Shown here: piece after piece, positions 1 to 9,141 of the stretch
How the letters are laid out: every line of letters begins with the position of its first letter
Numbering within the stretch: the stretch's first letter is position 1
DNA from: Pseudomonas sp. HOU2
GTDB taxonomy: Bacteria > Pseudomonadota > Gammaproteobacteria > Pseudomonadales > Pseudomonadaceae
Length of the DNA stretch: 64,000 nt
Reading direction: 5' to 3'
NCBI RefSeq assembly: GCF_040729435.1
Contig: NZ_CP160398.1
Coordinates: forward strand, 3,162,001 to 3,226,000
The notes under the pieces: model-generated
Told to the model about the DNA's origin: nothing
Database searches by the model: none
What the model saw: only the letters and a program-made list of their open reading frames with translations
Translations under genes and position numbers: made by a program

Positions 1-6
1 GCGACT

Positions 7-97
7 CCTGTGGGAGCTGGCTTGCCAGCGATGGCATCACCGCGGTGTTACTGGCAGACCGAGTCGCCTGCATCGCTGGCAAGCCAGCTCCCACAGG
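7..97. repeat. REP inverted-repeat pair (GCTGGCTTGCCAGC family)
   Basis: Two perfect 27-base arms (7-33 and 71-97), each containing the core GCTGGCTTGCCAGC, face each other across a 37-base loop. This is a Pseudomonas REP doublet and could form a long hairpin. It lies just downstream of the pstA stop codon, where it may protect or end the transcript. The same family recurs at 13000-13093. Confidence 0.9.
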
Positions 98-104
98 GTC
101 TGTA

Positions 105-1775
105 TTAACTGTCCAAAGCTTTGTATTTTTCGCGCAGGTGGTTACGAATCCACACCGCCGACAGGTTCAACGTGGCGATCACCAGCACCAGCAGCAGCGC
201 CGTGGCGTACACCAGCGGTCGTGCCGCTTCGACGTTCGGGCTCTGGAAGCCGACGTCATAGATGTGGAAGCCCAGGTGCATGATCTTCTGGTCCAGGTGC
301 AGGTACGGGTAGTTGCCGTCCACCGGCAGCGACGGCGCCAGTTTCACCACACCCACCAGCATCAGCGGCGCCACTTCACCGGCGGCGCGGGCCACGGCGA
401 GGATCATGCCGGTCATCATCGCCGGGCTGGCCATTGGCAGAACGATCTTCCACAGCGTTTCGGCCTTGGTCGCGCCCAGTGCCAGCGAGCCTTCACGGAC
501 GGTGCGCGGGATACGCGCCAGACCTTCCTCGGTCGCCACGATCACCACCGGCACCGCCAGCAGCGCCAGGGTCAGCGAGGCCCAGAGCAGACCCGGAGTA
601 CCGAAGGTCGGCGCCGGCAGTGCTTCGGGGAAGAACAGACGGTCGACCGAGCCACCCAGCACGTAGACGAAGAAGCCCAGACCGAACACGCCGTAGACGA
701 TCGCCGGAACGCCGGCGAGGTTGTTTACCGCGATGCGGATGATCCGGGTCAGAGCGTTCTGCTTGGCGTATTCGCGCAGGTAGACCGCCGCCAGTACGCC
801 GAACGGGGTCACGATCATCGCCATGATCAGGGTCATCATCACGGTGCCGAAAATCGCCGGGAAGATCCCGCCTTCGGTGTTCGCTTCACGCGGGTCGTCG
901 GACAGGAACTCCCAGACCTTGCTGAAGTAGAAACCGATCTTGGTCAGCGTGCCCATGGCATTCGGCTGATAGGCGTGAACCACTTTGCCCAGGCTGATTT
1001 CGATCTCTTTGCCGTTGGCATCGCGGGCGGTCAGCGCGTCGCGGTTAAACTGCGCATGCAGATCGCTCAGACGGGCTTCGATGTCCTGATAACGCGCGTT
1101 CAGCTCGGCACGTTCGGCGTCCATGTCCGCTTGCGCGGTGGCGTCGAGCTTGCCGTCGAGTTCCAGTTTGCGCCCGTGCAGGCGGATGCGTTCCAGCCCT
1201 GCGTTGATCGCACCGATATCAGTCTTTTCCAGCGACTTGAGTTGCGCCGCCAGACCGTTCACACGGTTGATTCGCGCTTGCAGCTCAGGCCAGGCCGCTT
1301 CGCCCTCGGCGATCACCTTGCCGTCCTGTTTGACGTTGACCAGGTAACCGTAGAAGTTGCCCCACTCGCGACGCTCGATCGCCATCAGTTCCTGCGGCGT
1401 GGTCTGGTTGGTCAGCCACTCGCCGACCACCCAGGTGAAGTCGTTGCCGTTCAGGTCACGGTTGCCGACCTTGATCAGCTCGCGGGTCATGAATTCCGGG
1501 CCTTGATCAGGCACCGGCAGGCCGGCGCTTTTCAGGCGGGCACGCGGCACTTCTTCCTTCTGTACCACTTCGCCGATGACCAGGTGATTGGCCTGGCCCG
1601 GTACGTCGTAGCTGGCGTGGATCAGGTCCGCCGGCCAGAAGTGACCGAGACCGCGCACGGCAATCACCGCCAGCAGGCCAATGGTCATGATGACCGCGAT
1701 GGACACCGCGCCACCGCTGATCCAGACGCCCGGGGCGCCGCTCTTGAACCATCCATTCAGGGAGTTCTGTTTCAC
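105..1775 (-). CDS. pstA: Phosphate ABC transporter permease PstA
   Basis: Inner-membrane permease of the high-affinity phosphate importer PstSCAB; it pairs with PstC and docks the ATPase PstB. The 556-residue protein has one N-terminal membrane helix (about 25-45), a long mostly hydrophilic segment (about 55-280), then a binding-protein-dependent permease domain (about 300-545) with several hydrophobic helices. An EAA-type loop for ATPase contact is visible around 415-445 (EEGLARIPRT...GATKAETLWKIVLP). The long N-terminal segment is usual for Pseudomonas PstA and about doubles the length of the E. coli protein. The start lies 15 bases after the pstC stop, so the two are co-transcribed. pstB and phoU are expected beyond the left window edge. 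Regulation is through the Pho boxes upstream of pstS and pstC. Confidence 0.95.
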   Translation of the reverse strand: MKQNSLNGWFKSGAPGVWISGGAVSIAVIMTIGLLAVIAVRGLGHFWPADLIHASYDVPGQANHLVIGEVVQKEEVPRARLKSAGLPVPDQGPEFMTRELIKVGNRDLNGNDFTWVVGEWLTNQTTPQELMAIERREWGNFYGYLVNVKQDGKVIAEGEAAWPELQARINRVNGLAAQLKSLEKTDIGAINAGLERIRLHGRKLELDGKLDATAQADMDAERAELNARYQDIEARLSDLHAQFNRDALTARDANGKEIEISLGKVVHAYQPNAMGTLTKIGFYFSKVWEFLSDDPREANTEGGIFPAIFGTVMMTLIMAMIVTPFGVLAAVYLREYAKQNALTRIIRIAVNNLAGVPAIVYGVFGLGFFVYVLGGSVDRLFFPEALPAPTFGTPGLLWASLTLALLAVPVVIVATEEGLARIPRTVREGSLALGATKAETLWKIVLPMASPAMMTGMILAVARAAGEVAPLMLVGVVKLAPSLPVDGNYPYLHLDQKIMHLGFHIYDVGFQSPNVEAARPLVYATALLLVLVIATLNLSAVWIRNHLREKYKALDS

Positions 1776-1790
1776 AGACTTCTACCTTTC

Positions 1791-4076
1791 TTAAAGCGAC
1801 GAGTATTTCTTGCGCAGACGCTGACGAATCAGTTCTGCCAGGGTGTTCATGACGAAGGTGAACAACAGCAGCACCAGCGCCGAGAGGAACAGCACGCGGT
1901 AGTGGCTGCCGCCGACTTCCGACTCGGGCATTTCCACCGCGACGTTGGCGGCCAGGGTGCGCAGGCCTTCGAACAGGTTCATTTCCATGACCGGAGTGTT
2001 ACCGGTGGCCATCAACACGATCATGGTTTCGCCGACCGCACGGCCCATGCCGATCATAAGCGCCGAGAAGATCCCCGGGCTGGCGGTGAGGATCACCACG
2101 CGAGTCATGGTCTGCCACGGCGTGGCACCGAGCGCCAGGGAACCGAGGGTCAGGCCACGCGGCACGCTGAACACGGCGTCTTCGGCAATCGAGTAGATGT
2201 TCGGGATCACCGCAAAACCCATCGCCAGGCCGACCACCAGAGCGTTGCGCTGGTCGTAGGTGATGCCCAAGTCGTGGGAGATCCACATGCGCATGTCACC
2301 GCCGAAGAACCAGTTCTCCATGTACGGGCTCATGTACAGCGACAGCCAACCGACGAACAGGATCACCGGAATCAGCAGCGCACTTTCCCAGCCGTCCGGG
2401 ACTTTCAGGCGAATCGACTCAGGCAGGCGGCTGAAGGTGAAACCGGCGACCAGAATGCCGATCGGCAGCAGCATCAACAGGCTGAAGATGCCCGGCAGAT
2501 GCCCTTCGACATACGGGGCGAGGAACAGACCGGCGAAGAACCCGAGGATCACCGTCGGCATCGCTTCCATCAGTTCGATCACCGGTTTGACCTTGCGGCG
2601 CATGCCCGGGGCCATGAAGTACGCGGTGTAGATTGCCGCGGCAACCGCCAGCGGTGCCGCCAGCAGCATCGCGTAGAGCGCCGCTTTCAGGGTGCCGAAG
2701 GTCAGTGGCGACAAGCTCAGTTTCGGTTCGAAATCGGTGTTGGCAGCGGTCGATTGCCAGACGTATTTAGGCTCGTCGTAGTTCTCGTACCAGACCTTGC
2801 TCCACAACGCGCTCCACGACACTTCCGGGTGCGGGTTGTCGAGCAGCAGCGGTTGCAGCTTGCCGCCGGCCTCGACGATCACCCGGTTGGCGCGCGGCGA
2901 CAGACCGAACAGACCCTGGCCCTCGGCGACCGGCTCGACCAGCAGGGTGCGGTGCGCGGTGCTGTGGAAGACGCCGAGCTTGCCGCTGGCATCGAGGGCC
3001 ACGAAGCCCTTGCGACGCTCTTCGGCAGTGATTTCAACGATTGGCGCGGAGCCCATCTGGAAGGTACGGATCTGCTTCAGGCGCAGCTCGCCGTCGGTAT
3101 CGCGAGCCATGAACCACTGGGCCAGGCCACCCTTGGAGTCACCGATGATCAGCGAGATGCCGCCCACCAGCTGGGTGCTCGCGGTGACTTCGGCGTCAGC
3201 GTTTTCCAGCAGTTTGTAGCGACCGTTGAGGCTCTTGTCGCGCAGGCTGAACACATCGGCCTGAGCACGCCCGTTGACCACGTACAGCCATTGCTGGCGC
3301 GGGTCGACGAAGATGTTTTTCACAGGCTCGGTCATCTGCGGCAGCTCGATACGCTTCTGCTCGTTGGTGACTTCACCGGTCATCATGTTTTCTTCGCTGG
3401 TCAGCGCCAGCACATTGAGTTGCGAACCGGTCGAGCCCACCAGCATCAGGGTCGAATCGGTAGCGTTGAGGCTGACGTGCTCCAGCGCCCCGCCGCTCTC
3501 GTTCACCGCGATCGGCGTGTTGCCGTAAGGAAACTCGATGGCCGGGGTGATGGTTTTCTTGCCATCGGGGTAGCTGACTTTATAGGTGTGACGGAACACC
3601 AGCGCCTGGCCGTTGGACAGGCCCACCGCCACCAGTGGATGACCTGGCTGATCTTCACCGATGGAAGTGACCGTTGCGCCAGCAGGCACCGGCAGATCGA
3701 CGCGCTTCAATTCAGCGCCACTGTCGATGTCGAAGAACAGCGCCTGGCCCTTGTCGGAAACGCGCATCGCCACCTGATTCTGCTCTTCGAGTGAAATCAT
3801 CAGCGGCTTGCCGGCGTCCTGCATCCAGGCTGGGGTAATGGCGTCTTTCGCGGTCAGGCTGGCACCGTGGAACAACGGTGCAACGACGTAGGCGAGAAAG
3901 AAGAAGATCAGGGTGATGGCTGCCAGCACCGCCAGCCCGCCAACGAGGACGTACCAGCGGGTGAAGCGATCCTTGAGCGCGCGAATGCGGCGCTTGCGTT
4001 GCAGCTCAGGCGTATTGAAATCAATGCGCTTGGGAGGGGAAGTCGTAGTCATTGGGGAATTGGCCAGATCATTCAT
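1791..4076 (-). CDS. pstC: Phosphate ABC transporter permease PstC
   Basis: Second inner-membrane permease of the PstSCAB phosphate importer. At 761 residues it is the long Pseudomonas form: a cytoplasmic N-terminus, one membrane helix (about 38-65), a large periplasmic beta-rich insert (about 70-440) with WD-like repeats of unknown role, then a permease domain (about 470-755). The EAA-type loop is around 655-690 (GLTLGSLALGATPWQTMTRVV). The chosen ATG has an AGGGTGA ribosome site six bases upstream. A second ATG at codon 9 (4052) is a serious alternative, because a Pho box ends only 22 bases before the first ATG and would place transcription initiation almost on it. The gene is separated from pstS by two hairpins, so it probably depends partly on its own PhoB-driven promoter. 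Confidence 0.94.
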   Translation of the reverse strand: MNDLANSPMTTTSPPKRIDFNTPELQRKRRIRALKDRFTRWYVLVGGLAVLAAITLIFFFLAYVVAPLFHGASLTAKDAITPAWMQDAGKPLMISLEEQNQVAMRVSDKGQALFFDIDSGAELKRVDLPVPAGATVTSIGEDQPGHPLVAVGLSNGQALVFRHTYKVSYPDGKKTITPAIEFPYGNTPIAVNESGGALEHVSLNATDSTLMLVGSTGSQLNVLALTSEENMMTGEVTNEQKRIELPQMTEPVKNIFVDPRQQWLYVVNGRAQADVFSLRDKSLNGRYKLLENADAEVTASTQLVGGISLIIGDSKGGLAQWFMARDTDGELRLKQIRTFQMGSAPIVEITAEERRKGFVALDASGKLGVFHSTAHRTLLVEPVAEGQGLFGLSPRANRVIVEAGGKLQPLLLDNPHPEVSWSALWSKVWYENYDEPKYVWQSTAANTDFEPKLSLSPLTFGTLKAALYAMLLAAPLAVAAAIYTAYFMAPGMRRKVKPVIELMEAMPTVILGFFAGLFLAPYVEGHLPGIFSLLMLLPIGILVAGFTFSRLPESIRLKVPDGWESALLIPVILFVGWLSLYMSPYMENWFFGGDMRMWISHDLGITYDQRNALVVGLAMGFAVIPNIYSIAEDAVFSVPRGLTLGSLALGATPWQTMTRVVILTASPGIFSALMIGMGRAVGETMIVLMATGNTPVMEMNLFEGLRTLAANVAVEMPESEVGGSHYRVLFLSALVLLLFTFVMNTLAELIRQRLRKKYSSL

Positions 4077-4098
4077 GCGCTCACCCTAGCGATCCTGT

Positions 4099-4116
4099 AT
4101 GACAGAAAGATGACAA
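4099..4116 (-). promoter_or_regulatory. Pho box upstream of pstC
   Basis: Read on the minus strand the sequence is TTGTCATCTTTCTGTCAT, two PhoB half-sites (consensus CTGTCAT) at the canonical 11-base period. A weaker third unit, GCGTCAC, lies a further 11 bases upstream (about 4121-4127). It sits between pstS and pstC, so it would give the permease genes an independent phosphate-starvation promoter. A TAGGGT -10 candidate follows at 4088-4083. Confidence 0.8.
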
Positions 4117-4175
4117 TGCAGTGACGCACCAAATCCACCGCCAGCGGGACTGGCAGAGGATTGAAAATTTGAGGT

Positions 4176-4243
4176 GTGTAAAAGGCCGGTCTGCTGGCAG
4201 ATCCGGCCTTTTACCTGAGTCCGGTGGGGTTCACCCCGGACTC
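4176..4243 (-). terminator. Tandem hairpins after pstS
   Basis: Two consecutive inverted repeats follow the pstS stop: one with stem GAGTCCGG/CCGGACTC and one with stem AAAAGGCCGG/CCGGCCTTTT ending in a T run on the minus strand. Together they should terminate or attenuate transcription after pstS. That would make the abundant binding protein exceed the permeases, as is common in binding-protein-dependent importers. Confidence 0.75.
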
Positions 4244-4249
4244 AGTTTG

Positions 4250-5254
4250 TTACTTTTTTGCGACTTCAGCGCCGCCTTCCTGCAGACCCAGGTCAGCCAG
4301 TGCTTTTGCAGCAACCTTGGCCGGCAGCGGGATGTAGCCGTCTTTCACCACCACTTCCTGACCCTGTTTGGACAGAACCAGTTTCACGAACTCGGCTTCC
4401 AGCGGGGCCAGAGGCTTGTTCGGGGCCTTGTTCACGTAAACGTAGAGGAAGCGCGACAGCGGGTACTTGCCGTTCAGGGCGTTTTCTTCGGTGTCTTCGA
4501 TGAAGTCAGTGCTGCCTTTCTTCGACAGAGCAACGGTCTTCACGCTGGCAGTCTTGTAGCCGATGCCCGAGTAACCGATGCCGTTCAGCGAGGAGCTGAT
4601 CGACTGCACAACCGACGCCGAACCTGGCTGTTCGTTGACGTTAGGCTTGTAGTCGCCTTTGCACAGGGCTTCTTCCTTGAAGTAGCCGTAAGTGCCGGAT
4701 ACCGAGTTACGACCGAACAGTTGCACTGGCTTGTTGGCCAGGTCGCCGGTCACGCCCAGGTCGCCCCAGGTTTTCACGTCGGCTTTGGCGCCGCACAGAC
4801 GGGTAGACGAGAAGATCGCGTCAACCTGTTCCATGGTCAGGTGCTGGATCGGGTTGTCCTTGTGCACGAACACCGCCAGGGCGTCCACGGCCACCGGGAT
4901 AGCGGTTGGCTTGTAGCCGTATTTCTGTTCGAAGGCCGCCAGTTCGGTGTCCTTCATCTTGCGGCTCATCGGGCCCAGGTTGGAGGTGCCTTCAGTCAGC
5001 GCAGGTGGCGCGGTGGCGGAGCCAGCGGCCTGAATCTGGATGTTTACGTTCGGGTATTCTTTCTTGTAGTTCTCAGCCCACAGGGTCATGAGGTTGGCCA
5101 GAGTGTCGGAACCAACGCTGGACAAGTTGCCCGATACACCGGTGACCTTGGTGTAAGCCGGAATTGCCGGGTCAACGCCAGCGGCTACCGCGTGGGCAGT
5201 CGCAACGCCAGCAGCGACAAAAGTCATTGCCGCCATCAAACGCTTCAGTTTCAT
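4250..5254 (-). CDS. pstS: Phosphate-binding protein PstS
   Basis: Periplasmic phosphate-binding protein that delivers phosphate to PstCA. The 334-residue product starts with a classical Sec signal peptide (residues 1 to about 24, [22 protein letters not shown]). It then has PstS-family phosphate-loop motifs: GSDT near 48-51, [20 protein letters not shown] near 78-97, and [12 protein letters not shown] near 185-197. It is the first gene of the pst operon. A Pho box (5333-5350) lies about 80 bases upstream, and paired hairpins follow the gene. Length and motifs match the Pseudomonas PstS family closely. Confidence 0.96.
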   Translation of the reverse strand: MKLKRLMAAMTFVAAGVATAHAVAAGVDPAIPAYTKVTGVSGNLSSVGSDTLANLMTLWAENYKKEYPNVNIQIQAAGSATAPPALTEGTSNLGPMSRKMKDTELAAFEQKYGYKPTAIPVAVDALAVFVHKDNPIQHLTMEQVDAIFSSTRLCGAKADVKTWGDLGVTGDLANKPVQLFGRNSVSGTYGYFKEEALCKGDYKPNVNEQPGSASVVQSISSSLNGIGYSGIGYKTASVKTVALSKKGSTDFIEDTEENALNGKYPLSRFLYVYVNKAPNKPLAPLEAEFVKLVLSKQGQEVVVKDGYIPLPAKVAAKALADLGLQEGGAEVAKK

Positions 5255-5332
5255 GCCTTACTCCTAGCAGATAGGGTGTGTTAATTCGGGGCCAAGTATC
5301 AGCAGGCCGTGTGAACACTTTATGGCTGAAAT

Positions 5333-5350
5333 ATGACAATTGGATGAAAG
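5333..5350 (-). promoter_or_regulatory. Pho box and promoter of pstS
   Basis: On the minus strand the sequence reads CTTTCATCCAATTGTCAT, two 7-base PhoB half-sites separated by four bases. A -10-like CATAAA follows eight bases later (5324-5319). This is the normal arrangement for a PhoB-activated promoter that lacks a -35 element. Confidence 0.85.
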
Positions 5351-5390
5351 GCCAGCATCCGGGGTGTCACAAAAAATGAATTCCGCAGCA

Positions 5391-5428
5391 GGTTGACAAA
5401 TCAAATCCAAAAGATAGCCTTGTCAACC
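5391..5428 (+). promoter_or_regulatory. Promoter with flanking inverted repeat before the XRE/ImmA gene
   Basis: Perfect 9-base arms GGTTGACAA (5391-5399) and TTGTCAACC (5420-5428) are separated by 20 bases. The left arm contains a consensus -35 TTGACA (5393-5398). The right arm overlaps a weak -10 (TAGCCT, 5415-5420, spacer 16). This geometry suits autorepression by the HTH protein encoded directly downstream. Confidence 0.65.
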
Positions 5429-5441
5429 ACGAGAGGAACTC

Positions 5442-6500
5442 ATGATAAACGACCGAATTCGCCGCGCCCGCCTGCAACGAGGCCTCACCCTAGAGGGTCT
5501 GGCGGCCCAGCTTGGCGATATCACCAAACAAGCGTTAAGCAAATATGAGAAAGGGTTGAGCACTCCAAACTCTTCTCGCCTGCTGCAACTGGCCAAGGCA
5601 CTTCAGGTCAGCCCCGAATATTTTTTCCGCGCGGAGGTTATTCCTCTGGCACCTCTTGAGTTTCGAAAGCTGGCCAGAATGCCCAAGTATCGCCAAGCTC
5701 AAGTTGAAGAAAAAATTCGGGAACATCTCGAGCGCTACATTTCACTTGAGCAATGTTTCGATCCAGCAGATATCCAGACCCCTGCCACCCCCGCACAGAT
5801 GCTCCCGGTTTCAACCCTCGAAGAGGCCGAGCTAGCAGCCGAGAAGCTTCGCCAGTTTTGGGGAATCGGTAGCGATCCCATCGCCAATCTGACTGAGCAA
5901 CTGGAAGAGCACAGCATCAAGGTTGCAATGCTGAACGGCCCAGATGATTTCGATGGCGCTTGTGCTGCTACCGGTGACGGCGAACACGTACTAATTGCTT
6001 TGAATGCTGACCGTCCAGGTGAGCGAATCAGATTTACGGCTGCTCATGAGCTCGGCCATTGGGTTATGGCGTTGCCTGGAGACATGCCGGAGAGAGACAA
6101 AGAAAACTGTTGTCACCGTTTTGCCGGCGCATTTCTCTACCCCGCCAAAAGCGTAACCGGCGATTTCGGCAGCCATCCCCGGTCCAGAGTCCATCCACGA
6201 GAGCTACTGATCGCCAAACGCCAATACGGAATATCGATGCACGCTGCGTTGAGACGACTGAAGGATCTGAAGCTACTTAGCGAAAGTGGCTACAAATCCC
6301 TCACTATTCAATTCAGTGCCAACGGCTGGCGCAAAGCAGAGCCCGAACCTATGCCGTGCAAACCGCCCCAGCGCTTTGATTCGCTGGTGTTCTGGGGATT
6401 GGCGGAAGGATTGATCACCAAGTCGCGGGCTGCTGAACTCCTGCGCAAACCAGTGAGCGCACTTGACCCCAATTTCTTGGGCTCACTGGAGAGTGCATGA
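5442..6500 (+). CDS. XRE regulator with ImmA/IrrE metallopeptidase-like domain (probable antitoxin)
   Basis: A 352-residue protein with an N-terminal XRE helix-turn-helix (about 5-60: LTLEGLAAQLGDITKQALSKYEKG) and a C-terminal ImmA/IrrE (DUF955-like) zinc-peptidase domain. The HExxH-type signature HELGH is at residues 202-206. In this family the peptidase usually cleaves or senses a partner regulator, and some members act as antitoxins. The stop overlaps the start of the PIN gene (ATGA), so the two are translationally coupled. A strong AGAGGAA ribosome site precedes the ATG, and a palindromic promoter (5391-5428) suggests self-repression. Whether the peptidase is active and what it acts on cannot be read from the sequence. 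Confidence 0.85.
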   Translation: MINDRIRRARLQRGLTLEGLAAQLGDITKQALSKYEKGLSTPNSSRLLQLAKALQVSPEYFFRAEVIPLAPLEFRKLARMPKYRQAQVEEKIREHLERYISLEQCFDPADIQTPATPAQMLPVSTLEEAELAAEKLRQFWGIGSDPIANLTEQLEEHSIKVAMLNGPDDFDGACAATGDGEHVLIALNADRPGERIRFTAAHELGHWVMALPGDMPERDKENCCHRFAGAFLYPAKSVTGDFGSHPRSRVHPRELLIAKRQYGISMHAALRRLKDLKLLSESGYKSLTIQFSANGWRKAEPEPMPCKPPQRFDSLVFWGLAEGLITKSRAAELLRKPVSALDPNFLGSLESA

Positions 6501-6988
6501 GTCTGATCTATATCAGTGATACAAATATCTGGATCGACTTCAGAAATGCCGGACTGCTGGAGCAGATGTTCAGTTTGCCGTTTACGCTGTGTTGCACTGA
6601 CTTCGTAATGTACGAACTCGACGACTTTTCACACGACGAACTGCTCGACCGAGGATTGATTGTCGAATCGTTCGATGAGGCAGGTGTAATAAGATTGTCG
6701 GGGCTGAGGATCGAGCACAACAACAGCTCTTTAGCCGACGTCTCCTGTTACTTACTTGCGCAGGAAACGGGCCGTCCTTTACTCACCGGAGATGGCAGGT
6801 TGCGCCGTCAGGCCCAAAGAGATGGGTTACAGGTACACGGCGCGCTATGGCTGCTCGATTTAATGGTAGAGCACCAAGTCATCGACGAAACAGAAGCTGC
6901 AAATGCTTTGGCTCACATGCTCGAACACGGTGCTCGCCTGCCGATTGGCGAGTGTGAAACAAGGCTTTCGCGCTGGCGAAAGCCCTGA
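6497..6988 (+). CDS. PIN-domain protein (probable ribonuclease toxin)
   Basis: A 163-residue PIN-fold protein. The four acidic residues expected for a Mg-dependent ribonuclease site are visible: D8 (SDTNIWID), E40 (MYELDD), D81 (LADVSCY) and D99 (TGDGRLR). PIN proteins are typical toxins of type II modules. The start overlaps the stop of the upstream XRE/ImmA gene by four bases, giving an antitoxin-first order. The 3' end of the coding sequence carries a perfect 9-bp-stem hairpin (6963-6984) that may act as a stop signal between this gene and the convergent MFS gene 14 bases away. Target RNA is unknown; some PIN proteins act in rRNA or mRNA processing instead. Confidence 0.8.
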   Translation: MSLIYISDTNIWIDFRNAGLLEQMFSLPFTLCCTDFVMYELDDFSHDELLDRGLIVESFDEAGVIRLSGLRIEHNNSSLADVSCYLLAQETGRPLLTGDGRLRRQAQRDGLQVHGALWLLDLMVEHQVIDETEAANALAHMLEHGARLPIGECETRLSRWRKP

Positions 6989-7002
6989 GTCCTGGAACTA
7001 AA

Positions 7003-8301
7003 TCAGCGTCCCTTCTTCCACAGCCACGCGCCAACCATGATCCCCATCCCGCACAGCACAGCCACGTAGTAGGCAGGGCCCATCGCACTCTCTTTAAGCA
7101 GCAGGCTGACCACCATCGGCGTCAGGCCACCGAAGATCGCGTACGCCACGTTGTACGAGAACGACAATCCGCTGAAGCGCACCACTGGCGGGAACGCCTT
7201 GACCATCACGTACGGCACCGCACCGATGGTGCCGACCAGCAGACCGGTCAGCGCATACAGCGGGAACAGCCAGTTCGGGTGATCGGCGAGGCTGTGATAG
7301 AAGGTCCAGGAGCTGATCAACAAGCCCAGGGAACCGAAGACAAACACCCGGCCCGCGCCCAAGCGATCGGCCAGCGCACCGGAGATAATGCAGCCGATGC
7401 TCAGAAACACGATCGCCAGGCTGTTCGATTGCAGCGACTCGGTCGGCGAGAAGTGATAGACCGTCTGCAGCACGGTCGGGGTCATCAGAATCACCACGAC
7501 GATGCCGGCGGACAGCAGCCAGGTCAGCAGCATCGAGATTGCGATTGCCCCGCGATGGTCACGCAACACCGCGCGCAGTGGCACTTCTTCGGCCAGTGCC
7601 TTGCGCAGTTGCAGCTCGGCGAATACCGGAGTCTCGTGCAGCCAGCGACGCAGATACACCGAGAACAGGCCGAAGACGCCACCGAGCAGGAACGGGATCC
7701 GCCAGGCGTAATCCGCGACTTCCACCGGCGTATAAATGCTGTTGATCGCGGTGGCGACCAGCGAGCCGAGCAGGATGCCCGCCGTCAGGCCGCTGGTCAG
7801 GGTGCCGCAGGCATAGCCGATGTGCTTTTGCGGCACGTGTTCGGAAACGAAGACCCACGCCCCCGGCACCTCACCACCAATCGCCGCACCCTGGATCACC
7901 CGCATCAGCAACAGCAGGATCGGCGCCCAAAGGCCAATCTGCGCGTAGGTCGGCAACAGGCCCATGATCAGGGTCGGCACGGCCATCATGAAAATGCTCA
8001 GGGTGAACATCTTCTTGCGCCCCAGCAGGTCGCCGAAGTGCGCCATGACGATACCGCCCAGCGGCCGCGCGAGGTACCCGGCGGCGAAGATGCCGAAGGT
8101 CTGCATCAGGCGCAGCCACTCGGGCATGTCGGCCGGGAAGAACAGCTTGCCGACCACGGTGGCGAAGAACACGAAGATGATGAAGTCGTAAAACTCCAGC
8201 GCACCGCCCAGGGCCGATAGCGACAGAGTCTTGTAGTCATTGCGGGTCAGGGGGCGTGCAGGTTGCTCGGGCTGCGCGAGGCTCGAAGGCGCTGTGGTCA
8301 T
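7003..8301 (-). CDS. MFS transporter, metabolite:H+ symporter type
   Basis: A 432-residue inner-membrane carrier with about 12 hydrophobic helices. Helix 1 carries LGGALEFYDFIIFVFFATVVGKLFFP, typical of the ProP/ShiA-like metabolite:proton symporters. The MFS loop 2-3 motif GDLLGRKK is near 90-97. The substrate cannot be deduced. The longer reading frame to 8397 is rejected because the ATG at 8301 is preceded by AGAGAAG, while the extension (MLFRTICYG...) lacks a ribosome site and does not look like a carrier N-terminus. It stands alone, convergent with the PIN gene. Confidence 0.85.
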   Translation of the reverse strand: MTTAPSSLAQPEQPARPLTRNDYKTLSLSALGGALEFYDFIIFVFFATVVGKLFFPADMPEWLRLMQTFGIFAAGYLARPLGGIVMAHFGDLLGRKKMFTLSIFMMAVPTLIMGLLPTYAQIGLWAPILLLLMRVIQGAAIGGEVPGAWVFVSEHVPQKHIGYACGTLTSGLTAGILLGSLVATAINSIYTPVEVADYAWRIPFLLGGVFGLFSVYLRRWLHETPVFAELQLRKALAEEVPLRAVLRDHRGAIAISMLLTWLLSAGIVVVILMTPTVLQTVYHFSPTESLQSNSLAIVFLSIGCIISGALADRLGAGRVFVFGSLGLLISSWTFYHSLADHPNWLFPLYALTGLLVGTIGAVPYVMVKAFPPVVRFSGLSFSYNVAYAIFGGLTPMVVSLLLKESAMGPAYYVAVLCGMGIMVGAWLWKKGR

Positions 8302-8678
8302 GGCAAGGGCTTCTCTTATAGGCGGATCTACCGCCACAACAACGCTGGCTGTGGCTTGGGCAGGTTCGGCACCATAGCAAATTGTTCGAAAAAGCACATA
8401 GAGGCGCGTATTTGCCGGTCAAAATCAGAACCCGATGGTCGTCGCGGAGTCTACCGACCGATATACTCGCAACCTTGCTCCGGTTTGTAGGGGGTTGCTG
8501 TGCGAAAACGTCGTTGGCCCGGCCTTTGAACGGGATCAGCCGGTTTCGCAGAGTTTCCCCTTTAGACGCCTATGGAAAACGTGACGAACGCAGTATGTTC
8601 GGTGCTGAATCGTTTTTCCTGAAGACGGCTACCACCAGCAATACCAACGAAGAGTCACGGGTCAGAGGCACCCCCGGC

Positions 8679-9083
8679 ATGATAGAGCTCGAACAAGAAG
8701 ATCCGATCCCGCAAGGCGACCTGGCCTTGCAAATCACCGCACTCCCGCGCGAAACCAACGGCTTTGGCGATATTTTCGGCGGCTGGCTGGTGGCGCAGAT
8801 GGATCTGGCAGGCACCGCGATGGCCAGCCGCGTGGCCGGTGGTCGCGTAGCCACGGTCGCCATCGACCGCATGGCCTTTCTGGTGCCGGTCGCGGTCGGC
8901 GCGCAATTGTCCTTTTATACCCAGACCCTGGAAATCGGCCGCAGCTCGATCCAGATGATGGTCGAGGTGTGGAGCGACGACCCGCTGTCCAGCGAGTGGC
9001 GTAAAGTGACCGAAGCGGTTTTCGTCTTCGTCGCCATCGACGGCAGCGGTCGTACCCGCTCGGTGCCGCCACGCGCGCGTTAA
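8679..9083 (+). CDS. Acyl-CoA thioesterase, YciA-like hotdog fold
   Basis: Predicted cytoplasmic acyl-CoA hydrolase of 134 residues. The hotdog signature GDIFGGWLVAQMDLAG places the likely catalytic aspartate at D31. Length matches E. coli YciA. The frame is open from 8382, but the upstream part is not protein-like and the internal ATG fits the family start. The following gene (hexose-6-phosphate mutarotase) begins 58 bases later on the same strand and may be co-transcribed. A second, more distant thioesterase of the same fold is at 62065. Confidence 0.85.
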   Translation: MIELEQEDPIPQGDLALQITALPRETNGFGDIFGGWLVAQMDLAGTAMASRVAGGRVATVAIDRMAFLVPVAVGAQLSFYTQTLEIGRSSIQMMVEVWSDDPLSSEWRKVTEAVFVFVAIDGSGRTRSVPPRAR

Positions 9084-9141
9084 ACATCGCCGCGGTTTTG
9101 CGGTCGATAGTCGTCCCAAGTGTCTGATCGAGAGTTGCCCC

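Noticed and set aside
45..3794. A 1249-codon plus-strand open frame opposite pstA and pstC
   Set aside because: Composition is rich in His, Gln and Arg with no domain, typical of the antisense of GC-rich genes; pstA and pstC are certain on the other strand.
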